Shown: positions 52,750-60,124 of the stretch, in pieces
How the letters are laid out: every line of letters begins with the position of its first letter
How positions within the stretch are numbered: position 1 is the stretch's first letter
Origin: Candidatus Obscuribacterales bacterium
GTDB taxonomy: Bacteria > Cyanobacteriota > Vampirovibrionia > Obscuribacterales > Obscuribacteraceae
Length of the DNA: 64,000 bases
Reading direction: 5' to 3'
Assembly (NCBI GenBank): GCA_021732025.1
Contig: JAKFVU010000002.1
Span: forward strand, 62,001-126,000
Notes under the pieces: generated by a model
Database searches by the model: none
What the model was told of the DNA's origin: nothing
Seen by the model: the letters and a program-made list of their open reading frames with translations, nothing else
Program-made: the position numbers and the translations under genes

Positions 52750-54507
52750 TTAATAGAAGCGGGCAATTTTGCCATCATCGCGCAGTTCCATTACCACTGA
52801 TGCTGGCTTCTTAGGCAAGCCTGGCATGGTCATGATCTCACCAGTGATAGCTACAACAAATCCAGCACCGGCTGAAAGTCTAAGCTGGCGAATGTTGAGC
52901 TTGAAGCCTGAAGGAGCACCTAAAAGTGTCGGGTCATCACTAAACGAATACTGAGTCTTTGCCACACAAACAGGCAAATTGCCGTAGCCGTTCTTGTCTA
53001 ACCATTTCAATTCTTTCAAAGCTTCATTGGAATATTCCACACTGGCCGCACCATAAATCGCTGATGCGACAGTGGCCAATTTTTCTTTGATTGGTGCGTC
53101 TAGTTTATATAACGGAGCAAACTTACTTGGTTTAGCAGTCTGTGCCACAACCAGGTCGGCAAGCTCAAGAGCGCCGTCACCACCTTTGGCCCAAACATCG
53201 GCGGTAATAGCGTCAATGCCTTTGGTTTTGCAAAGCGAAATTAGGTGCGACAACTCTTCATCACTGTCTCCAGCAAATTTATTGATGCAGACAATTGCCG
53301 GCACACCAAACTTTTGCACATTGGCAACGTGACGCTCTAAGTTGCATAGACCGCGTTCAATAGCCGACAAGTCTTGTGTGGCCAGGTCGGCCTCAGAGAC
53401 TCCACCATGTAATTTCAAGGCCTTAACTGTCGCCACTAGCACCACTGCATCTGGTGCTAGCTCAGGGCGCAAATTAGCCACAATATCGCAGAATTTCTCC
53501 AAGCCTAAATCAGCGCCAAAGCCTGCTTCTGTAACGACATAATCGCTTGTATAAAGGGCAAGCAAACCAGAGAGCACACTAGAGGTGCCGTGAGCAATAT
53601 TGGCAAACGGACCGCCATGCACAAAGGCGGGAGTGCCATCAAGAGTCTGCACCAAATTCGGCTTGATGGCATCTTTCAAAATTATGGCCATCGCCGCGGC
53701 AGCATCAACTTGTTTGGCTGTAATAGGTGCAGCGGCCGTTGATTTAGCGACGACGATATTGCCCAAGCGCTCGCGTAAGTTAGCCATAGAATCGGCCAAG
53801 CAAAGGGTAGCCATAACTTCGGAGGCAGCAGTTATATCAAAACCAGTCTCGCGCACGATACCATTGGCTTTTCCACCCAAACCTTGCACCAAATTGCGCA
53901 AACTGCGATCGTTCATGTCCATTGCTCGTCTAAAGCTGATGGCGCGCTGGTCGATGGATAGGGCATTGCCGAAGTGAATGTGATTATCAATCAAGGCAGC
54001 AAGTAAATTATTAGCAGCACCAATGGCATGCAAGTCACCATTGAAATGCAGGTTGATGTCATCCATGGGCATCAACTGCGAGTAACCACCACCGGTGCCA
54101 CCGCCTTTTTGTCCAAAGACGGGCCCCATTGATGGCTCACGCAAAGCCACCGAGACTTTTCGCGCTTTTCCACCGTTTGCCTTGCAGCTCTTGCGCAGGG
54201 CTTGTGCCAGGCCGACAGAAGTAGTGGTCTTGCCTTCACCAGCCTTGGTTGGCGTAATCGCCGACACCAAAATCAATTTCCCTCTAACCTTATTTTTGTC
54301 AGTTAGAATGCGCTCAATGGCATCGTAGGCAATCTTGGCCTTATATTTGCCGTAAAGCTCAATGTCGTCTTCACTTAGACCAAGTTCGGCAGCAACGTCG
54401 ACTATCGCCCTCAACTTAGCATTGTTCGCCAAATCAATATCTGAAGGTTGAACACCTGAAGAAGTAGTAGAAGACGATGAAGTTGAGGCGCCGGTTGCTG
54501 TTTCCAC
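52750..54507 (-). CDS. fhs: Formate-tetrahydrofolate ligase
   Basis: 585 residues, about 25 longer than usual because of a Ser/Thr-rich N-terminal tail. ATP loop TPTKAGEGKTTTSVGLAQAL, then LREPSMGPVFGQKGGGTGGGYSQ, MDDINLHFNGDLHAI and TVVATVKALK-like LVATVKALKLHGG fit the family. It makes 10-formyl-THF from formate, THF and ATP. The product is the formyl donor for the PurN and PurH reactions encoded 7-15 kb away, so the two sets are biochemically linked although not in one operon. The start GTG has no strong SD. Confidence 0.95.
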   Translation of the reverse strand: METATGASTSSSSTTSSGVQPSDIDLANNAKLRAIVDVAAELGLSEDDIELYGKYKAKIAYDAIERILTDKNKVRGKLILVSAITPTKAGEGKTTTSVGLAQALRKSCKANGGKARKVSVALREPSMGPVFGQKGGGTGGGYSQLMPMDDINLHFNGDLHAIGAANNLLAALIDNHIHFGNALSIDQRAISFRRAMDMNDRSLRNLVQGLGGKANGIVRETGFDITAASEVMATLCLADSMANLRERLGNIVVAKSTAAAPITAKQVDAAAAMAIILKDAIKPNLVQTLDGTPAFVHGGPFANIAHGTSSVLSGLLALYTSDYVVTEAGFGADLGLEKFCDIVANLRPELAPDAVVLVATVKALKLHGGVSEADLATQDLSAIERGLCNLERHVANVQKFGVPAIVCINKFAGDSDEELSHLISLCKTKGIDAITADVWAKGGDGALELADLVVAQTAKPSKFAPLYKLDAPIKEKLATVASAIYGAASVEYSNEALKELKWLDKNGYGNLPVCVAKTQYSFSDDPTLLGAPSGFKLNIRQLRLSAGAGFVVAITGEIMTMPGLPKKPASVVMELRDDGKIARFY

Positions 54508-54537
54508 GTTAATAATTCCACTTTGACTATAAGAAAA

Positions 54538-54565
54538 GAGGCTAACCTATGGCTAGCCTCCCCAA
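54538..54565 (-). terminator. Terminator of the Bax-inhibitor-like gene
   Basis: On the minus strand GAGGCTAGCC-ATA-GGTTAGCCTC forms a 10-bp stem (one G-U) with a 3-nt loop, followed by TTTTCTTAT. It lies about 30 nt past the stop of the upstream gene and before fhs, so the two genes are probably separate transcripts. Hairpin occupies 54538-54560. Confidence 0.8.
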
Positions 54566-54589
54566 GATTATACTTACTTATTCGCTAAC

Positions 54590-55312
54590 CTATTTCTTTA
54601 GCTCTCTTACGAGGCGCATCAAGTAAAAGGCGAAGTTGACGTAATCAAGAACAATATTGAGAGCGATGCTAGTCGCTTCTGGCCAGCTGTTATCAGTTGA
54701 CTTAGCCAAGCGGCAAAAATCAACCAAGAAGAAGCCGGTAAAGACAACCAAACCACCCACTGCATAAACAATATTGACGCCAGCAGAGAAGTGAATGAAG
54801 AACTGGCTTAACCCGACAAGAATCAGGCCAAACAGAGCAAACATAAGAAAGCGCTGCATCGGTCTGAAGTCAACGCCAGAGAAGGCACCGATTGAACCAA
54901 CCACGGCCATAGCGCCAGCAGTACCAGCTAAACAAACGGCAACTGTGTTAGCGCCGATAGTTTCGATATAGCCTTGCAAGCCGAAACCGACGATTACACC
55001 GAAGACAGCGTTCCAAACGGCCAGTCCAATCATTGAAGATACTGGCGAATTAACCCTCGGTAAGAAGAACAAACCGCCGAAAGTTATGGCAATCGAGGCG
55101 ATCCAGAGAAACATGTTCGGCTCAGTTTTGATGCCGAAGAACGAACCAGCCGCCAGAAACATGAAAGAGACGCTAGTGAGCAAAGCCACTTTGCTGACCA
55201 AGGTGCCCTGGGTTAAAGCCTGGGCATCGAAATCGGCAAGCCCATTTCCACCGCGCTTTGCCGTCTGCGTAGTTTCAGTATTAAATGATTCCGAGTACGG
55301 TTTTTTGTCCAT
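54590..55312 (-). CDS. Bax inhibitor-1/YccA family membrane protein
   Basis: 240 residues from the ATG of MDKKPYSESFNTE, 8 nt after AAGGTG; the track start nine codons earlier has no ribosome site. Seven hydrophobic segments, beginning LLTSVSFMFLAAGSFFG and ending FYLMRLVRELKK. The last two helices carry FLVDFCRLAK and SIALNIVLDYVNFAFYLMRL, the family pattern of Asp-rich final helices thought to form a pH-sensitive calcium leak. In bacteria relatives (YccA) interact with FtsH; direct function unknown. A terminator follows. Confidence 0.85.
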   Translation of the reverse strand: MDKKPYSESFNTETTQTAKRGGNGLADFDAQALTQGTLVSKVALLTSVSFMFLAAGSFFGIKTEPNMFLWIASIAITFGGLFFLPRVNSPVSSMIGLAVWNAVFGVIVGFGLQGYIETIGANTVAVCLAGTAGAMAVVGSIGAFSGVDFRPMQRFLMFALFGLILVGLSQFFIHFSAGVNIVYAVGGLVVFTGFFLVDFCRLAKSTDNSWPEATSIALNIVLDYVNFAFYLMRLVRELKK

Positions 55313-55422
55313 TGCTTTCACCTTAGAGGCCGATATCAATAACGATATACCTATACCAAGCTAGCAGCAACCTGCTGACAACCACAGGATATTCATTATT
55401 CCTTAGGGAAGGCGCAGAAAGC

Positions 55423-57144
55423 TTATCGGCCCTTCTTAGCTTCTTCTTTTACTTTCTGCTTGGCCAACTCTTTAGCGCGCTTGGCTGCTTGTTCAGCGGC
55501 TTTCTCGGCTGCTTTCTTAGCCTCCAGCTCACGCACACGCTCTTCTTCTTTGAGTTCTAGATAGTAGTTGTAATTGCCGTGATAAACGACCAACTGACCG
55601 TCTCTAATCTCGACAATCTTGGTGGCAATTTGCGAGATGAAATAGCGGTCGTGTGAGATTACTACAACTGTACCGTCGAACTTCTTCAGAGCGTCTTCTA
55701 GAGTCTCTTTAGCAGGAATATCGAGGTGGTTGGTCGGCTCATCGAGAATCAAGAAATTATTGGCACCAAGCAACATCTTGGCCAACGCCAAGCGCGCTTT
55801 TTCGCCGCCACTAAGGCTCTCAACTTTCTTGAATACGCTATCTCCGCCGAACAAGAATCGACCAAGCAAGGCGCGCACTTCTTCAGTCTTCCATAGCGGC
55901 ACTTCGTCTTGAATGGTATCGAGAACGCGTTTGTCTAGATCTAAGGCTTCAGCCTGGTTTTGCTCGAAATAAGCAGGGCGAACATTGTGATCACCAAGCT
56001 TGACCGAACCACCGTCTGGCTTTTCGCGACCAGTTATAAGCCTGAGCAAGGTCGACTTGCCAGCACCATTGGGGCCGAGAATAGCGATACGCTCGCCTCT
56101 TTCAATTTGCAAGTTGGCATCTAAGAAAAGAATGTTGTCGTTATAACCGTGTGTGAGATCGCGGATAGTGACAATCTCTCGCCCACTACGTGCTGCCGCT
56201 GGAAAATGGAATACCAGAGTGCGCTCACCGTCTTCGGGCTTCTCAATTAGTTCAATTTTGTCGAGTTGTTTTTCTCTACTCTTAGCTTGTGTACTGCGAG
56301 TGGCACTGGCTCTAAATCTATCAACGAAGCGCTGTTGCACTTCCATCTCTTTCACTTGGCGATCATAGGCAGCTTGTTGAGCGTCGCGGTTCTGTTCTTT
56401 CTGCAGCTGATAAGTAGAATAATTACCGAGATAGGTGGAAGATTGGCCCCGCTCCATCTCGACAATACTAGTGCATAGGCGATCGAGGAAGTGGCGATCG
56501 TGAGAAATAATGGCCATAGGCGTGGACAAATCACGCAAGAAAGTTTCTAACCACTCAATGGTGCGCATATCAATGTGGTTCGTAGGTTCGTCGAGCAGCA
56601 AGATATCAGGCTTCTGCAATAAGACCTTACCGAGGTTCATACGCATTTGCCAGCCGCCGCTGAACTCGCTAACGAAACGATCGCCGTCACCAAGGGCAAA
56701 GCCCATTTCGGCCATCATCTTTTCTACTTTAGACTCTTGAGCGTAGCCGCCTTTGGCTTCATACTCACGCTGCAAATTGTCCATCTTCTTCAAGAGCTTA
56801 TCTAGCTCTTCAGGTGTAGCAGTTTCAAGAGCTGTGTGCACCGCTGTCAGTGCATGGTGAATAGTATTTAGCTCAACGAACGAACTAGAGAACTCTTCGC
56901 GCACAGTGTTAGTCGGCGTCACGGCAAACTCTTGGTTGAGATAGCCAACCTGCAAACCGGCCTGACGGATGATCTGTCCAGAAGTGGGTTCGATCTCGCC
57001 GGTAATAATTTTGAACTGAGTTGATTTGCCACCACCATTTGGTCCGACAAGGCCAATACGATCGCCTTGTTTAAGCTCCCAGGTAACGTCTGTCAGCACC
57101 TCACCTTGAGGATAAATTTTGCTGATATTTTCGAGTCTTAGCAT
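55423..57144 (-). CDS. ABC-F family ATPase
   Basis: 573 residues with two ABC domains and no TM segments. Domain 1: GPNGGGKST, signature FSGGWQMR, LLLDEPTNHID; domain 2: GPNGAGKST, LSGGEKAR, LILDEPTNHLD. The linker (YQLQKEQNRDAQQAAYDRQVKEME) is the P-site tether region. A C-terminal coiled coil is Lys/Glu/Ala-rich, as in Uup/YdiF-like members. ABC-F proteins act on the ribosome, in translation control or antibiotic protection; the sequence does not show which. The leader has a short tandem repeat. Confidence 0.93.
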   Translation of the reverse strand: MLRLENISKIYPQGEVLTDVTWELKQGDRIGLVGPNGGGKSTQFKIITGEIEPTSGQIIRQAGLQVGYLNQEFAVTPTNTVREEFSSSFVELNTIHHALTAVHTALETATPEELDKLLKKMDNLQREYEAKGGYAQESKVEKMMAEMGFALGDGDRFVSEFSGGWQMRMNLGKVLLQKPDILLLDEPTNHIDMRTIEWLETFLRDLSTPMAIISHDRHFLDRLCTSIVEMERGQSSTYLGNYSTYQLQKEQNRDAQQAAYDRQVKEMEVQQRFVDRFRASATRSTQAKSREKQLDKIELIEKPEDGERTLVFHFPAAARSGREIVTIRDLTHGYNDNILFLDANLQIERGERIAILGPNGAGKSTLLRLITGREKPDGGSVKLGDHNVRPAYFEQNQAEALDLDKRVLDTIQDEVPLWKTEEVRALLGRFLFGGDSVFKKVESLSGGEKARLALAKMLLGANNFLILDEPTNHLDIPAKETLEDALKKFDGTVVVISHDRYFISQIATKIVEIRDGQLVVYHGNYNYYLELKEEERVRELEAKKAAEKAAEQAAKRAKELAKQKVKEEAKKGR

Positions 57145-57517
57145 TGGATTCCCAAAAAAGGCGGAGAAAGTAATTAAAGTAGCTAAAGTAGCAAAAGTAG
57201 CAATTGATTAGCGAACAAGCAGCAAAGCGACCATTGCCACTTTGCCTGTACTACAGATTCTAGCACTTGGCAAGCCGCTTGTCAGAAGGAAATAATATTA
57301 GGTAGAAGCCCATCCGTCTATGTATACGAGCTAATCTCAATCTAAAGATTTCAAGAATTTGCTAGCCGCTGAGCCCGCCAAGCCGCTTTCATCCTCTTAG
57401 CTACTTAACAAGTTCGTGTACAAGAGGGTTTACACGGCGTAATTCTTCAAAGATCTGTCCAACTAAGGTACTCTTTCAAATATTGCATCCAAGTAAAACT
57501 GCGTCGGTAAGAGAATC
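57145..57517. other. 373-nt divergent gap between the ABC-F gene and proB, with a short tandem repeat
   Basis: No coding frame that I trust. At 57176-57201 AAAGTAGC recurs three times (on the ABC-F strand GCTACTTT), in its 5' untranslated region. On the proB side CGTGTA (57415) and TACACG (57431) make a 6-bp hairpin. No clear promoter hexamers. Confidence 0.5.
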
Positions 57518-58756
57518 ATGTCAGACAGGCCAGACAGTGTTAAGAAGCCCAACCAGCCCAGCAAAGCTACTGATGAAGTAATTGATCGCCAGGCCCTGAT
57601 CAAAAACAGTAAAAGAATCGTAATCAAGCTAGGCACGGCCGTCTTGATGAAAGATGAGGGCGGTATTGCTCTCAGCCGTTTCTATTCGTTTGTTGAAGGA
57701 ATCGCCGGCCTGGTAAAGTCTGGAAAAGAAGTCCTACTAGTCACTTCCGGCGCCATCGGTCTGGGGTCGCGTACCTTAGGTCTGACGGCAAAACCAAAAC
57801 TATTGCCTCTTAAACAAGCCTGCGCTGCAGTTGGACAAGGCCGCTTGATGGCCCTCTACTCGGATGCCTTCGAAAAAATGGACGTTATCGCCGCCCAGGT
57901 CTTACTGACAGAAGAAGATTTTTCCAACCGCCGCCGCTATCTCAATTTGCGTAGCACCATTACCCAGCTGCTTGAACTTCATGTGCTTCCGGTCATCAAC
58001 GAAAACGACACTGTCTCGACCGCTGAGCTAGAAATGCTGAAAGGCGACCACAAAGACGTTGATGTAAAAGTCAATTTTGGTGATAACGACAAATTATCAG
58101 CGCTTGTTGCCAGCAAAATCGACGCTGACCTACTGCTCATTTTGACCGATGTGGAAGGCTTGTATACCGCAGACCCTCGCTCAGGGCCAGAGGCTAAGCT
58201 CATTTCGGTGGTGGAGAATTTCACACCCGAAATCGAACAATTAGCTGAATCGAAAGTAGTGAGCGATAAGCCCGGTCGCGGTGGTATCAAAACCAAATTA
58301 GCAGCTGCCAAAATTGCCTCGCAAAGCGGATGCGCCACCATCATTGCTGGTGGCAAAACCGACAATGCCATTGGTCGTATCTTCAAAGGTGAAGACTTGG
58401 GCACCCTATTCTTGCCCCATGGTGGCTTGAGCGGAAAGCAAAAATGGATTGCCTTTGCCACCACAGTTAAGGCCACCTTGGTAGTAAACCCTGGAGCCAA
58501 AGAGGCTCTTAAAAAAGGCAAAGCTAGCCTACTTCCAGCTGGAGTAACCGAAGTAAAAGGAACATTTGAGCGTGGCGACGTGGTTAGCGTGGCCGCTCTT
58601 GATGGTCACGAATTTGCCCGGGGCATCGTCAATTATTCAAGCGATGAAGCCCGGTTAGTATCAGGGCAACACTCTGAAGCTCTAAGCGAACTGAAAGAAA
58701 GTCGCAACTATGACGCCCTAATTACTCGCGACAACATAGCTTTTCTTGACACCTAA
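57518..58756 (+). CDS. proB: Glutamate 5-kinase
   Basis: 412 residues: an N-terminal tail of about 30, the amino-acid kinase domain (RIVIKLGTAVLMKDEGG, VTSGAIGLGSR, VINENDTVST, FGDNDKLSALVA, GRGGIKTKLAAA) and a C-terminal PUA domain (KGKASLLPAGVTEVKGTFERGDVVSV). It phosphorylates glutamate, the first step of proline synthesis and the usual point of proline feedback. proA follows 22 nt later and completes the pathway's first half; proC is not in this window. Confidence 0.96.
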   Translation: MSDRPDSVKKPNQPSKATDEVIDRQALIKNSKRIVIKLGTAVLMKDEGGIALSRFYSFVEGIAGLVKSGKEVLLVTSGAIGLGSRTLGLTAKPKLLPLKQACAAVGQGRLMALYSDAFEKMDVIAAQVLLTEEDFSNRRRYLNLRSTITQLLELHVLPVINENDTVSTAELEMLKGDHKDVDVKVNFGDNDKLSALVASKIDADLLLILTDVEGLYTADPRSGPEAKLISVVENFTPEIEQLAESKVVSDKPGRGGIKTKLAAAKIASQSGCATIIAGGKTDNAIGRIFKGEDLGTLFLPHGGLSGKQKWIAFATTVKATLVVNPGAKEALKKGKASLLPAGVTEVKGTFERGDVVSVAALDGHEFARGIVNYSSDEARLVSGQHSEALSELKESRNYDALITRDNIAFLDT

Positions 58757-58778
58757 ATATTTGTAGCGGACAAACAAA

Positions 58779-60110
58779 ATGACAGCCAAAGAATCGAGCG
58801 ATACCAGCCAAGAGCAATATGTCATGCAACTGGCTCGCCAGGCCGCCTTAGCAGCTCCGGCTCTGGCATCAACCAGCCTTGAAAAGCGCAACGAAACCAT
58901 TTTGCAATTTGCAGAAATCTTAGACACGCGCCGCTCAGAAATTCTAGAAGCCAATGTACAAGACTCAAGCAAATTTGATGCCGCTGAATTTAAAAGCGGA
59001 AGAATGGCCATTGATGGCAGCAAAATAGACACAGTCATTGCCGGGTGCAAAGCCCTGGTGGCAATGAAAGACCCCCTTGGGCACATCGACTACGCCAAAG
59101 AGCTAGATGCTAATTTGCAACTGTTCCGCATCACCTGCCCAATTGGAGTGATTGGCATAGTTTTTGAAGCACGACCCGATGTACTGCCACAAATTGCTGC
59201 GCTCGCTCTTAAAAGTGGCAACGCTGTTTTACTCAAGGGTGGCCAAGAGGTTGAACAAACCAACAAAGTTCTATTCAGCTGTCTGCAAGAAGCATTGAAG
59301 CACTCGGGCTTGCCAGAAAGCAGTGCGGCATTGCTAGCCTCGCGCGCTGACGTGGCCGCTCTATTAAAAGCTGACAAGTATGTCGACCTGATCATTCCCA
59401 GAGGCTCAAACAGTCTGGTTTCTTACATTCAATCGAATACCAAAATTCCTGTACTCGGTCACGCTGAAGGAATTTGCCATCTTTATGTAGACAATTCAGC
59501 CGATATGGAACAAACAATAAAAGTAGTGGTCGATGCGAAGTGCGACTATCCAGAAGCATGCAACACCATGGAAACCTTGTTACTAGATAAAAATTTGGAT
59601 GAGTCTAAGCAGTTGGCGATTTTGGGCGCGCTCCTAGAAACAGGAGTGGAACTCAAAGTTGACGACGCTTTGCTCAAGCTTTGTCAGAAATCGAATTTGC
59701 CAGCGACCCTGGCAAGCGAAGCCGATTGGTCTACCGAGTACGGCAATCTTTGCCTGTCAGCAAAAACAGTTGACGACGTAGACGATGCGATAACACACAT
59801 AAATGAATTTGGCTCGGGCCATACCGATGCCATAATCTGCCAAGACCAAAGTGCCTGGATCAAGTTCTTTAACGGCGTCAAATCAGCTGGGGTTTATCAC
59901 AATGCCTCAACCCGTTTTGCCGACGGTTTTCGCTACGGCTTTGGCGCCGAAGTTGGCATCAGTACAAGCAAACTTCCACCCCGTGGCCCAGTCGGTTTAG
60001 AAGGTCTCGTTACTTACAAATATAAGTTAGAAGGAGCCGGTCACCGGGCCAGCGACTACCATGGTGCAGGCGCCAAGCCATTTACTCACAAAGATATCGA
60101 AAAAAGTTAG
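58779..60110 (+). CDS. proA: Glutamate-5-semialdehyde dehydrogenase
   Basis: 443 residues, slightly long. Family blocks: CPIGVIGIVFEARPDVLPQIAALALKSGNAVLLKGG, GHAEGICHLYVD, the catalytic Cys in DYPEACNTMETLL, and FGAEVGISTSKLPPRGPVGLEGLVTYKY. It reduces glutamyl phosphate with NADPH in concert with ProB. An A-rich, Gln-rich N-terminus of about 10 residues precedes the usual start. ppc begins 14 nt downstream, so proB-proA-ppc may be one operon. Confidence 0.96.
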   Translation: MTAKESSDTSQEQYVMQLARQAALAAPALASTSLEKRNETILQFAEILDTRRSEILEANVQDSSKFDAAEFKSGRMAIDGSKIDTVIAGCKALVAMKDPLGHIDYAKELDANLQLFRITCPIGVIGIVFEARPDVLPQIAALALKSGNAVLLKGGQEVEQTNKVLFSCLQEALKHSGLPESSAALLASRADVAALLKADKYVDLIIPRGSNSLVSYIQSNTKIPVLGHAEGICHLYVDNSADMEQTIKVVVDAKCDYPEACNTMETLLLDKNLDESKQLAILGALLETGVELKVDDALLKLCQKSNLPATLASEADWSTEYGNLCLSAKTVDDVDDAITHINEFGSGHTDAIICQDQSAWIKFFNGVKSAGVYHNASTRFADGFRYGFGAEVGISTSKLPPRGPVGLEGLVTYKYKLEGAGHRASDYHGAGAKPFTHKDIEKS

Positions 60111-60124
60111 AAGAGAGCAAAGAG

